NCBI GenBank assembly: GCA_963719415.1
Contig: OY970383.1
Span: 682,001-746,000 of the forward strand
Length of the DNA stretch: 64,000 nucleotides
From: JAPLIS01 sp963719415
GTDB lineage: Bacteria > Babelota > Babeliae > Babelales > Vermiphilaceae
Direction: 5' to 3'
Numbering within the stretch: position 1 is the first letter of the stretch; every line of letters starts with the position of its first letter. Below are positions 51,785-60,342 of the stretch, piece by piece. The notes beneath the pieces are model-generated. The model was not told the origin of the DNA. It searched no databases and was given only the letters and a program-made list of their open reading frames with translations. A program made the position numbers and the translations under genes.

Positions 51785-52547
51785 TTCATTATAGAATTTT
51801 CCGATGGCTCGTTTTTTTTGCCTATATATGTTGAGCAATGGATCGCACAGTTTATCCTGGGAAATGCATACCAAAAGATGATCGATATCGCAAAAAAATT
51901 AATTTTAAAAGAGATGAGTTTAAATTTAAACATTGAAGCTGTTGTAATGGATGGCCTTTATTTTTCTAAAGAATTTTTGCATTGGTTATATGAAAAAAAA
52001 ATAAACTTCGTTATCAAAGCAAAAACAACGACAAGTGTTTATTTTAAGGGAAACAAAATGCAGTTGAAAAATTGCAGTGCGTTGAGATTAAACAGTAATC
52101 AAAACGCTAAAACAATTGCTGCTGATTGGAATGGCAAACAATGGAATTTCACTGCTGTGCCCAGGAATGGAAAGCGTGGCCCTAAGACTATTTATTTAAT
52201 TTCAAATTTTGTAGCCAAATCAAAAAAGTATGCAAAAATTTATAATTCTCGCTGGACAATTGAAAAATGTTTTAGATCAGCAAAACAATCTCTTGGATTA
52301 AAAAGCTCTTGTTCTCAATTTGCACATATTTATCTTAATCATATTAAATGTGTTTTTTATGCATATGCGCTCATGCAGTTTGTAATGAAAAAATTTAAGC
52401 TTAAATCGACAGAAGAGGCAATAAGAAAGACTCAAGCCTTAAAAAAGAGGTATGGCTTCAAAGAAACCGCCGCGAAAATCAGCTTTGTAGAGAATTACGC
52501 ATGAGTCCTGTAAATTAATAATTCTTGTTTATTTTTCGAAGCTTTAA

Positions 52548-52662
52548 TTGGTATAGCAATAGCAAAAAAAGCTTGGAAAATAGCTGCTAAAATTTCGCAA
52601 AACACAAGCAAAAAACATGAAAAAAAGGACAATAATATCCTTCCTAAATTCAATATATAAAA
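52548..52662 (+). pseudogene. C-terminal tail of a third glycine-zipper protein
   Basis: Reads ALIGIAIAKKAWKIAAKISQ, then NTSKKHEKKDNN and a stop at 52662. It matches the tail GIAIAKKAWEIATK of 47931-48383 but has no beginning, because the IS4-type element lies 38 bp upstream. As with the intact copy, a family-A gene follows in convergent orientation, so a glycine-zipper/family-A unit was duplicated. Confidence 0.8.
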
Positions 52663-52713
52663 TTTAAAAAAACTATATTTATTCCAGAATTAATTATTAA
52701 TTTTTTTCACAAC

Positions 52714-53289
52714 TCAAGGTGCTTTGCTATATACATTTTCTGCTAACCGCAACCACAACCGAGCTGTAGCTGGTGATATTATTGTTGTATAAAACGGCTT
52801 GTATTCAGTCGCCATCCATGATTCATAAGCTCGTGCATCAGCTTCTTCGTCATCGCTCTCTCCAATCCAATTTCCGAGATAAATAGAAGTAATATGCAAA
52901 ATTATATTGCCATCAGAATCGTTATATAACCACGTTGCAAAATCATAATTCCATAATAAATAATTTCTCCCAATCCAATAGTCACGATTTTCAAATTTTT
53001 CATATATAAAACCAGGTTTAAATTGTAATTCTTCATTATAAAAATAGCCAATATCAGCTGTAATAGAAGGATGCAATTGAAATTGATTTTCTAATGCTTT
53101 CTTTAGTGCATTTTTTAAAGTATACATTCTGTCTTGAAGATCACCGCTACCCAATAAATAATTTTTATTATTTATTAATAAAATTATATCTATATCTTGA
53201 CAGCATCCCAATAATTTTACATTAGTATCTAAACAAATCCTTATTATCGTTTTTTTATTTATTACAAAATCGATATTATAATTAATCAC
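52714..53289 (-). CDS. Immunity-like protein, family A, copy 2
   Basis: 191 aa from the GTG at 53289 (start INYNIDFVINKKTIIRICLD); this overlaps the stop of the upstream gene by 8 bp (GTGATTAA). Shared family features: LLGSGDLQDRMYTLKNALKK, YWIGRNYLLWNYDFATWLYN, DSDGNIILHITSIYLGNW, ESDDEEADARAYESWMATEY, SPATARLWLRLAENVY. Acidic, soluble. Translational coupling with copy 3 is likely. Probable immunity protein by context and paralogy. Confidence 0.7.
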   Translation of the reverse strand: MINYNIDFVINKKTIIRICLDTNVKLLGCCQDIDIILLINNKNYLLGSGDLQDRMYTLKNALKKALENQFQLHPSITADIGYFYNEELQFKPGFIYEKFENRDYWIGRNYLLWNYDFATWLYNDSDGNIILHITSIYLGNWIGESDDEEADARAYESWMATEYKPFYTTIISPATARLWLRLAENVYSKAP

Positions 53290-53872
53290 GATAGCCCCGA
53301 GTATCATAAAGTCGATTAAAAACAACATGTGCTTGATCTAGCCAAATCTGCGCAACAGTCGGCGATAATGTTGTTGTCCAAAATGGCTTATATTGAGCAA
53401 TCCATTTAGCATAAGCTATCTCATTAGCTTCATCATCAAATTGAATATCAGTCCAATTGCCAGGATACAAAGGAGTAATATGCAAAATTATATTACCGTC
53501 AATGTCATTATAAAGCCAAGTTGCTAATTCACTATTCCATAATAAATTATTTAATCCAACCCAATAATCAGGTTCATAAACAAGAACAGGATTAGTAGGT
53601 TTAAATTGTAACATTTGATTATAAAGATAACCAATGTCTTGCATGATAGAAGGATGCAATTGCAATTGATTTTCTAATGCTTTTTTAAGCGCATTTTTTA
53701 AAACATACATATTATTATGAAGCGTATTAGTACTTAATAAATAATCTTTATTGTTTATTAGTAAAATCATTACAACATCGTCACAACAAGATAATTGTTC
53801 TATTAACATATGCGAACTAATTTTCATTATTGAAGTATCATTTAACACAAAATCAATGTTATAATTAATCAT
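53282..53872 (-). CDS. Immunity-like protein, family A, copy 3
   Basis: 196 aa, ATG at 53872 overlapping the stop of the family-B gene by 4 bp (ATGA). It is the most divergent family-A member (INYNIDFVLNDTSIMKISSH, WVGLNNLLWNSELATWLYND, IDGNIILHITPLYPGNWTD, SPTVAQIWLDQAHVVFN) but keeps the same layout and length. Divergence among copies is what one expects if each protects against a different toxin variant. Confidence 0.7.
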   Translation of the reverse strand: MINYNIDFVLNDTSIMKISSHMLIEQLSCCDDVVMILLINNKDYLLSTNTLHNNMYVLKNALKKALENQLQLHPSIMQDIGYLYNQMLQFKPTNPVLVYEPDYWVGLNNLLWNSELATWLYNDIDGNIILHITPLYPGNWTDIQFDDEANEIAYAKWIAQYKPFWTTTLSPTVAQIWLDQAHVVFNRLYDTRGYRD

Positions 53873-54189
53873 GAAGCTGGCCTTGATAATTCAATAATAT
53901 AAATAGCCCTTTGAATAACCTTTTTTAATAATTTTAAATTTTTTGTTTTAATTTTGACCACAGGCTTTTCCCAATCAAAATTAGATATAACTTGAATTAT
54001 AAATTTTCCATTAACTTCAAATTCAGGATACCATCCTACACCAAGAAGATAATTGCCATAATTGACTTGCAGTAAATCTTCTTTTAGAGTAATTTCTTGA
54101 TTCGATAATGGAAAAAAAATATCTACAGTAGAATCATCAAAAATTATATCGCCACCTTTAAAATCAATATCATATAAAATTTTATTCAT
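53869..54189 (-). CDS. Immunity-like protein, family B
   Basis: 106 aa, ATG at 54189 with AAGGCTATAA upstream. Pattern: ILYDIDFKGGDIIFDDSTVD, LKEDLLQVNYGNYLLGVGWY, PEFEVNGKFIIQVISNFDWE, LLKKVIQRAIYIIELSRP. Small, soluble, alpha/beta character. It resembles uncharacterised proteins found beside polymorphic-toxin genes, though I cannot name the family. It overlaps family-A copy 3 by ATGA; the same B-A order is present as a relic at 49.1 kb. Confidence 0.68.
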   Translation of the reverse strand: MNKILYDIDFKGGDIIFDDSTVDIFFPLSNQEITLKEDLLQVNYGNYLLGVGWYPEFEVNGKFIIQVISNFDWEKPVVKIKTKNLKLLKKVIQRAIYIIELSRPAS

Positions 54190-54241
54190 TTATAGCCTTA
54201 AAGCAATTTGGTTAATTTGGTGAAACCTAATATTTTTCTAA

Positions 54242-54835
54242 TCACGGCTGACAAATTTGTATTTTATTATATATATTTTCTGCTAATCGCAACCATAATC
54301 GAGCGGTATCAGGCGATATTACTATTGTATAAAAAGGCTTGTATTCAGTTACCATCCATGCTTCATAAGCTAGCATCTCAGCTTCTTCGTCATCATCTTC
54401 ACCATTATCAATCAAATCTCCGGTATAAAAAGGAGTAATATGTAAAATTATATTGCCGTCAGAATCATTGTAAAGCCATGTTACAAGGTCGCAACCCCAC
54501 AATAAATGCTTTCCTCCAACCCAATAATCACGATTTTCAAATTTTTCATATACAAGACCTGGTTTAAGTCGTAATTTTTCATTATAAAGATAGCCAATGT
54601 CTTGTATAATAGAAGGATGCAATTGTAATTGATTATTTAATACTTTTTTAAGTGCATTTTTTAAAATATACATATTATCTTTAAGATCAGCTCCGCTCAA
54701 CAGATATTGTTTATTTTCGTATAATAAAATCATATCAACACGACAACAACAATCTAATAAATTTAAATTTTCCTCTAAACAAATTCTTATTGTTGCTTTT
54801 TTATTTACTGTAAGATCGATGTTATAGTTAATCAT
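54242..54835 (-). CDS. Immunity-like protein, family A, copy 4 (coupled to the toxin gene)
   Basis: 197 aa, ATG at 54835 overlapping the toxin-like gene's stop by 4 bp (ATGA), so it is translated directly after it. Pattern as in other copies: INYNIDLTVNKKATIRICLE, GADLKDNMYILKNALKKVLN, YWVGGKHLLWGCDLVTWLYN, DNGEDDDEEAEMLAYEAWMV. Position immediately 3' of a secreted toxin-like gene is the classical immunity position, so this is the best candidate for the cognate immunity protein. Confidence 0.78.
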   Translation of the reverse strand: MINYNIDLTVNKKATIRICLEENLNLLDCCCRVDMILLYENKQYLLSGADLKDNMYILKNALKKVLNNQLQLHPSIIQDIGYLYNEKLRLKPGLVYEKFENRDYWVGGKHLLWGCDLVTWLYNDSDGNIILHITPFYTGDLIDNGEDDDEEAEMLAYEAWMVTEYKPFYTIVISPDTARLWLRLAENIYNKIQICQP

Positions 54836-56769
54836 AAAATTCTGCCTTTTTTGTTAACAAGGTTATTCTCTATCAACGTGTTATATATGTTTTGATTCTT
54901 GCGAATATATTCCCAAGTAGGTACATATCCGTGATATTTTTCTTCTGCTGTTTTTTTAAGTATAACAATTTGATTTTCACTAATACCAACACGTTGTTTA
55001 GGTAAATTTTTAATTTCAAACGAATTATTTAAAGCTGCTTGGCCATTTATTGGTGCAGGACTTTTTAGGCCACTAGGCCCTCCTTTGTAGTGATAGCCCG
55101 CATCATGATAAACGCCATAAGGCTGAGGATTCGGTATAGGTGTTGGTATCTTATTTGGTGCATAGCTATTTGTCTTTTGCGATTGACTACCATATTGCTT
55201 AGGATAAGATTGTTTAACATTCGCAGAAGTTTTATTAGTAATATTTCCAGACTGGGATGGCTTTTTTTCTAGTAATGAAAACAACCTACTTTTAGCTTTA
55301 AGCTCACCACCACTTTCAGCAAGTAACGTTGCATATTCAGCCCCCTGAGTGGCCACTGAAACATGAGGCATGCCTGCAAATGCAACTTTTGGCGACATGC
55401 CTTTGTCTATATTGCGCATGACAGTAACAAGACCAGTTTGAGCTTCTTGGTAAAAAGCGTTCATCGCTCCGAGGCATTTTTTAGTAAGTAGAGCTTCAAC
55501 TGCTATTGCCGTTATCATTCGCGCTTTTTCACGCGTTGACATGTTTTTTAATTTGTCGCCAATAACGTATATTGTGTCACTGATAGCTGATAGATTTTGA
55601 TTTAATTTATCCAAACCCGCATCTCTATCTTGGCAAAGGGCAATTGTGACATCGCAGACTTCATGCAAAACTTTACCCATGCAAAAAGCAGCCGTTCTTA
55701 CTGTATCTGCAAATCCTACCATGGTATCTATAGGATGAATCGCTGTATTAACTAAATTTGATAGGCCATCGACTATACCGTCTCCTACTCCTAGGGCACA
55801 ACCTAAAAGCCCATCACAACAATCAGTTACTGCTATAGCCTGTGGTATATTTCCCTGCTCATTATACCCAATAGCCACTTCTGCTAATTGGCCAATTGTT
55901 TTAGAAATTATTTTTTTCGACTCATTTTGATTGGGATGTAAGTAGATAGTTGAAGCTTTTTCTACAATATCAACTACTTCTCCATGCAGCTGTTGCTGAA
56001 TTAAAGAACCATGGCAGAGAATAAACGCATCTGTTTTAACATTACAGTCTTCTAGAAATTGTTGTGTCTGGTCTGACAAGGTATATCGATTTATCCGGGG
56101 TGCAAAAAAATTAGATTGTGATTGTTCAATAGCATCAATTCGTTGTTGCAATCGAACTTTATGATCTGAATTTATAGCACTATCATTAATCTGATCTCTA
56201 CAATCAACAATATAATTTTCTAAATAAGCACTGCTACTTTCTAGTCTTTTTTTTATTTCATGACTATATCGCGCATTCCGCTCTTTTCTTTTGCGCTGCG
56301 CTAATCTTAACTCTTTGCGCCTAGCACAAGCTTCTTCTTCTATTTTTGGATCTACTTCTTCATGCGTTATTGTCTGTTTATTGTCAAAATCAGGAGAATA
56401 ATAGCTTTGTTGCTTAAACGCTGCTTCTTCGCATTGTTGATTATATTGTTGATTATAATGCCAGCTATTATGCTCCGGCTTAACTCTAACGCCAAAATAG
56501 CCATGCTCTGATGCATAGAGCGTTGCCTGACTCGTAGGTGCTAATTCAGAACTATTGCCAAATCTTCTAGAGGCTTCTTTCGCTTGATAAAATTTTGAGT
56601 GATTATACGATTCTTGATTTGAGTAACTATATCGTGCTGGATCTGCAGCAAGCACACATCGAACAACATTCTCTCCGGCAAAAGAAGAAAAATTTGCTCG
56701 ATTCTCAATTGATAAAGTGCCAATTATTAGAAATAGTATGCATAAAAAAGCAGGCCGTATCTTAATCAC
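54832..56769 (-). CDS. Secreted polymorphic-toxin-like protein
   Basis: 645 aa from the GTG at 56769, preceded by AAAGGTAATCTT; a GTG 13 codons upstream has no ribosome site. A signal peptide (IKIRPAFLCILFLIIGTLS) is followed by a Gln/Ser/Tyr-rich region, a charged helical part (about 140-210), and a Cys/Gly-rich middle segment (GLLGCALGVGDGIVDGLSNL, HPIDTMVGFADTVRTAA) reminiscent of pre-toxin regions. Low-complexity linker residues lead to a C-terminal cassette of about 85 residues (SPAPINGQAALNNSFEIK, QRVGISENQIVILKKTAEEK, YHGYVPTWEYI, NNLVNKKGRIL), similar in style to C-terminal toxin domains of CDI/Rhs polymorphic toxins. Target unknown; an RNase is a guess. Confidence 0.72.
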   Translation of the reverse strand: MIKIRPAFLCILFLIIGTLSIENRANFSSFAGENVVRCVLAADPARYSYSNQESYNHSKFYQAKEASRRFGNSSELAPTSQATLYASEHGYFGVRVKPEHNSWHYNQQYNQQCEEAAFKQQSYYSPDFDNKQTITHEEVDPKIEEEACARRKELRLAQRKRKERNARYSHEIKKRLESSSAYLENYIVDCRDQINDSAINSDHKVRLQQRIDAIEQSQSNFFAPRINRYTLSDQTQQFLEDCNVKTDAFILCHGSLIQQQLHGEVVDIVEKASTIYLHPNQNESKKIISKTIGQLAEVAIGYNEQGNIPQAIAVTDCCDGLLGCALGVGDGIVDGLSNLVNTAIHPIDTMVGFADTVRTAAFCMGKVLHEVCDVTIALCQDRDAGLDKLNQNLSAISDTIYVIGDKLKNMSTREKARMITAIAVEALLTKKCLGAMNAFYQEAQTGLVTVMRNIDKGMSPKVAFAGMPHVSVATQGAEYATLLAESGGELKAKSRLFSLLEKKPSQSGNITNKTSANVKQSYPKQYGSQSQKTNSYAPNKIPTPIPNPQPYGVYHDAGYHYKGGPSGLKSPAPINGQAALNNSFEIKNLPKQRVGISENQIVILKKTAEEKYHGYVPTWEYIRKNQNIYNTLIENNLVNKKGRIL

Positions 56770-56874
56770 AAGATTACCTTTTTTATTACTCAATTTTTTG
56801 CAGATCACTATTACTCGAGCTATAATTTAACGTGAGCTTGACTTAAAAATGCTGCAATTTTACCCGCTCTACTA

Positions 56875-56955
56875 TCACGGGGACCCCTAAATTCGCCCCC
56901 TTTAATCCCCCCATCCGGGGGAAATTGGGTGGGCCCTGCGGGCCTATTAAGTCCG
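56875..56955. other. GC-rich intergenic patch with hairpins
   Basis: Within the 290-bp gap between priA and the toxin gene is an isolated GC-rich island with homopolymer C and G runs. Stems include ccccc-atc-cggggg (about 56906-56920) and ggccc-tgc-gggcc (about 56932-56944). It could terminate priA transcription or be a small mobile repeat. A similar ggggtcccccc run appears near 28808. Confidence 0.5.
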
Positions 56956-57057
56956 CTATACAAAAAATATTGTAAAAAGCTAAGTTGTTAGATCGAGCTC
57001 ACCTTAATTTAGCAAAAAAAAATAATTACCGTCGATAGATACCGTCAATAGAGTATA

Positions 57058-59109
57058 TTACGTAACAGGATTAGGGGTAAAATAGAGTGCGCTCGAATAC
57101 TTATTTTTATCAATAGAGGTAAAAAGTCTTAAAATTTCTTGTATCAATTCACCCTTGATATAAATCTTACGCATGTATACATTTTTAATCTTATAGACCA
57201 CCGGCTGCGCTGGCCCCAAAATGGTAAGATTCGGATATACTTCTTTTTGCACTACAATAAGAGCATGAGCTAAATCATGTGACTCTTTTTCAACAATCTC
57301 TTCACTGCTTGATTTTAATTCTATTTCAACCAAACGCCAGACCGGAGGGTAGTGCAATAGCTCTCGTTTTTCAAGCTCATTCTTATAAAAAGAGAGATAA
57401 TCGATCTCATTAAGATATTCAAAAAGAGCAAAGTCGCGCATAGTCTGCACAATCACCTCACTTTTATGCGTTTGTCGGCCAGCACGCCCGGCAACCTGAA
57501 TAAGTTGCTGCAAAGTAGTTTCTGCTGAATTATAAAGAGGAATATGCAAATTCAAGTCGGCCCATAAAACACCAACCAAAGTCACGCGTGAAAAATCATA
57601 CCCTTTGGTAATAGTCTGAGTTCCTACTAATATATCAATATCACCCTTCATAAATTTTTCTAGAGTCGCTTGCCATGCTTTTTTTTTCACCGTTACATCC
57701 ATATCAGCTCGCGCTATTCGTGCATTTGGAAAAAGAGTTTCTAATATAGCAACTATCTGCTGAGTTCCAATCCCTTTCTTTAAAAAATCAGATTTACTAC
57801 AACTCGGACAGACTGTTGGCTGCTGCGTACAAAATCCGCAGTAATGACAAGAAAGAACTCCTTTTTCATGAAGGGTCAAACTAACTGAGCATGTTGTACA
57901 TTTAACAATAAAACTACAATTTTTACACTGAATAAAAAAACTAAAGCCACGCCTATTAATAAAGACAATAGATTGTTCTTTTTTCTGTAGCCTATCTTTA
58001 AGGCCATCATACAGAAGCTGACTAATCCAAAAATTCTTACGATCATTTTTATCAGCAAGAGAGACAACGCGAACAGTAGGAAAGCTACTACTAAATCTAT
58101 TTTTTAATTGAAAAAAATGCCAACCACGTTTTTTTGTATTATATAAACTCGATAAAGAAGGAGTAGCGGATCCTAATAAAATAGGTATAGAGTTTGCATG
58201 CGCTCGCATTATTGCAGCATCCTTACTGTTTAGTTTAGGATGTTTTTTTTCTTGATAGCCCACTTCATGTTCTTCATCAACAATAATTAACCCTAAATGA
58301 GCGATAGGAAGAAAAATCGGCAAATGAACACCAATAATAAGAATAGGTTTTTGTGCGAGCAACTGCTGCCATAATTCTAATTTATTTTTTTGAGTTGAAC
58401 CAGAATGAAAACCATATATAGGTAAACTGTTTTTTAATTCGTGCCGTAAACGATTTTCGAATGATTGGGCTAGGGTTACTTCGGGTAATAGCAACAGTGT
58501 TGTCTTATTTTCTACGTATGCATGCATAATAAGTTGTTTGTATACTTCTGTTTTTCCCGATGCAGTCACGCCATGAAGTAATGTTGGTGTATACAAAGAT
58601 TGCGAAATACGCGGCTTTAAAAAATCAGTAATCGCTTGTTGCTCTTGCGTTAACTCTATCTCTTTTTTTAGATCAATAGTTGTATCGCTATTTTTATCTC
58701 CTATATTAATACTACTATTTTTTTGATTTACGCACTCTTGAGCCATGCTATCGCTATCTTCTTGATCTATTTCGCCATGGCTTTTTCTTGACTCTTTTTT
58801 TGTCTGAATAAAAGGAGAAACACGCTTAAAAAAACAGATTGGGTCAAGAGTATAATAATTGGCTAATTGCTTGATAAACCCTGTATAGTAGATATCTACG
58901 GGAAAAGAACTCGTTTTATAAATCTCTTTAATGCCAAACGCAACCTCAGGCTTTGATTGCTGCATTAACACCACAATAGCAAGAATTATCTTGCTCCGTA
59001 ATGGTACATGCACAATACTGCCCATCACAACTGATGCGTGAAGCTCAATAGGAATATGATACCATAAAGGCTTCTGGTAACCACGTAAAAGTCTGACTTG
59101 AATATACAT
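57058..59109 (-). CDS. priA: Primosomal helicase PriA
   Basis: 683 aa from the ATG at 59109 (MYIQVRLLRGYQKPLWYHIP); an open frame extends 24 codons upstream without support. The N-terminal 3'-DNA-binding domain is followed by helicase motifs: TLLHGVTASGKTEVYKQ (Walker A), LLLPEVTLAQ, IIVDEEHEVGYQ, LGSATPSLSSL, FINRRGFSFFIQC. A zinc-binding Cys cluster follows (CKNCSFIVKCTTCSVSLTLH, CHYCG, CPSC), then DILVGTQTITKGYDF and QVAGRAGR. It restarts stalled replication forks. The linker at about 140-185 is Ser/Lys-rich. Confidence 0.93.
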   Translation of the reverse strand: MYIQVRLLRGYQKPLWYHIPIELHASVVMGSIVHVPLRSKIILAIVVLMQQSKPEVAFGIKEIYKTSSFPVDIYYTGFIKQLANYYTLDPICFFKRVSPFIQTKKESRKSHGEIDQEDSDSMAQECVNQKNSSINIGDKNSDTTIDLKKEIELTQEQQAITDFLKPRISQSLYTPTLLHGVTASGKTEVYKQLIMHAYVENKTTLLLLPEVTLAQSFENRLRHELKNSLPIYGFHSGSTQKNKLELWQQLLAQKPILIIGVHLPIFLPIAHLGLIIVDEEHEVGYQEKKHPKLNSKDAAIMRAHANSIPILLGSATPSLSSLYNTKKRGWHFFQLKNRFSSSFPTVRVVSLADKNDRKNFWISQLLYDGLKDRLQKKEQSIVFINRRGFSFFIQCKNCSFIVKCTTCSVSLTLHEKGVLSCHYCGFCTQQPTVCPSCSKSDFLKKGIGTQQIVAILETLFPNARIARADMDVTVKKKAWQATLEKFMKGDIDILVGTQTITKGYDFSRVTLVGVLWADLNLHIPLYNSAETTLQQLIQVAGRAGRQTHKSEVIVQTMRDFALFEYLNEIDYLSFYKNELEKRELLHYPPVWRLVEIELKSSSEEIVEKESHDLAHALIVVQKEVYPNLTILGPAQPVVYKIKNVYMRKIYIKGELIQEILRLFTSIDKNKYSSALYFTPNPVT

Positions 59110-59415
59110 ACTATGTAGTATATCAAACTTTTTTGAAATAAAATTTTTTCTTTTTTTGTATATTTTTACTGTCGATAACATAGACCATTTACCCTTTTAC
59201 GTAAGCATTTTATTTTTTTTGTTGCCAGCTCTCTCAAGAAATAATTTTTTACTCTGCGCCACTTTCGCTCACTCTCATTCGATAGCACCATCTTCAAATA
59301 TTGATTTTACTCATACAAAGCGATATGATTACGCTGGTTCACTGCAATAATCTCTGGAAATAAAATAGTATGCTGTAAACACTTTGCAACAAAAATAATA
59401 GGGTAAAAAAAAATC

Positions 59416-60093
59416 ATGAAATCATGTTTAATAGCGCTATTTAGTTTTTATTTTATTGTCAGCGACCTACATGCTGCTCGTGCCCGCACTGCTAATCCTA
59501 AAACTAATTTTACTGATCTTATTGTTGCCGCCCGCGATTCTGCTAACCATTTCGCTGCCGCTGCTGATCGTACCGTGGTTCGTGCTATCGCAGCTGGTCG
59601 AGCTACTCCCGCTGATCATGCTGCTAGTCAACGTCGCATCGCTGCGATTACTCGTGCTGATGTTGATCTTACTACCGCTGCCAAACGGGTAGCTGCCTAT
59701 TTTACTGATCCTATTTCTGCCGCTGAACATACTGCTGCTTATTTTGCTACTGCTGACCGTATTGCTGCTTCTTTTGCTAAACTTGCTGCTAACCATTCCT
59801 CTGCCGCTGACCCAGCCACTACTTATGTTTCTGCAGCCAATCTTGGTGCCACCAATTTCGCTGCCGCTAATCGTGTTGCTGGTTTTTTTGCTGAAGCTGA
59901 TCGCGCTCGCTTTCCCCTTTTTATTAACAATGTAGCTATTGATATTATTAATTCTGATAGCCCTAATACTATTGCTAATCGTGCAGCTACACGTCTTCGT
60001 GCTACTGCCATCCGTGCCGCCACTGATCTTGCTACTAAAGCTCGTATAGCCGCTGACCATCTTGCCGCTGATCTTGCAGAAAAAAAACTATAA
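59416..60093 (+). CDS. Secreted alanine-rich repeat protein
   Basis: 225 aa, ATG at 59416 with a weak TAGGG site. Signal peptide 1-20 (ending LHAARA). The mature protein is about one third alanine, with degenerate ~11-residue units such as FAAADRIAA, FAKLAANHS, NFAAANRVAG, FFAEADRA. The periodic F/A/R/D pattern predicts long amphipathic helices, as in apolipoprotein-like or ice-binding-type coils. DNA is biased to gct/gcc/gat, which also keeps other frames open. No homology recognised. Confidence 0.65.
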   Translation: MKSCLIALFSFYFIVSDLHAARARTANPKTNFTDLIVAARDSANHFAAAADRTVVRAIAAGRATPADHAASQRRIAAITRADVDLTTAAKRVAAYFTDPISAAEHTAAYFATADRIAASFAKLAANHSSAADPATTYVSAANLGATNFAAANRVAGFFAEADRARFPLFINNVAIDIINSDSPNTIANRAATRLRATAIRAATDLATKARIAADHLAADLAEKKL

Positions 60094-60342
60094 CTATAAA
60101 ACATCGAACGTATCTTGCCATGAAAACAACACGCAAACAAATAATATTAGTTAAGTATAAAAAAAATAAAGTAACTAAATAGAATATTCTATCTATATAT
60201 AAAAAAAACTATTACAAAACGTACATGCTAATTATTATGATAAAAAAATAATAAAAAATAGTTGGTACTTGTTTTTAACACTTATTCTAATGCTCTATTA
60301 TAGTGCCACAGCATAATACCAAAAATAAAAAGTAGAGGTGCG

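Larger units (their letters stand above)
50380..52504 (+). pseudogene. IS4-family transposase, interrupted by IS30
   Basis: The N-terminal part (50380-50706) reads to KIVLGGLTDG and a TAA; the C-terminal part (51779-52504) resumes FIIEFSDGSFFLPIYVEQW. Removing 50716-51787 rejoins them in frame, leaving that single TAA (50704-50706). DDE features: FIIDESVLIRL, VVMDGLYFSKEFL, and the YREK box YNSRWTIEKCFRSAK (Y-x2-R-x3-E-x6-K), which identifies the IS4 family. Dead both by insertion and by the stop. Confidence 0.9.
50196..52510 (+). mobile_element. IS4-type insertion sequence with 7-bp target duplication, interrupted
   Basis: Perfect 13-bp ends: caggactcatgcg at 50196 and its complement ending at 52510. 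The flanks are the direct repeat taaatta (50189-50195 and 52511-52517), a 7-bp target duplication. Length is 2315 bp, or about 1.24 kb without the nested IS30 element. It splits the immunity-like array and removes or separates a glycine-zipper gene whose tail remains on the right. Confidence 0.92.

Noticed and set aside
59467..60060. 197-codon minus-strand ORF and other open frames within the alanine-rich gene
   Set aside because: Explained by the gct/gat repeat composition; only the plus-strand frame at 59416 has a signal peptide and a sensible start.
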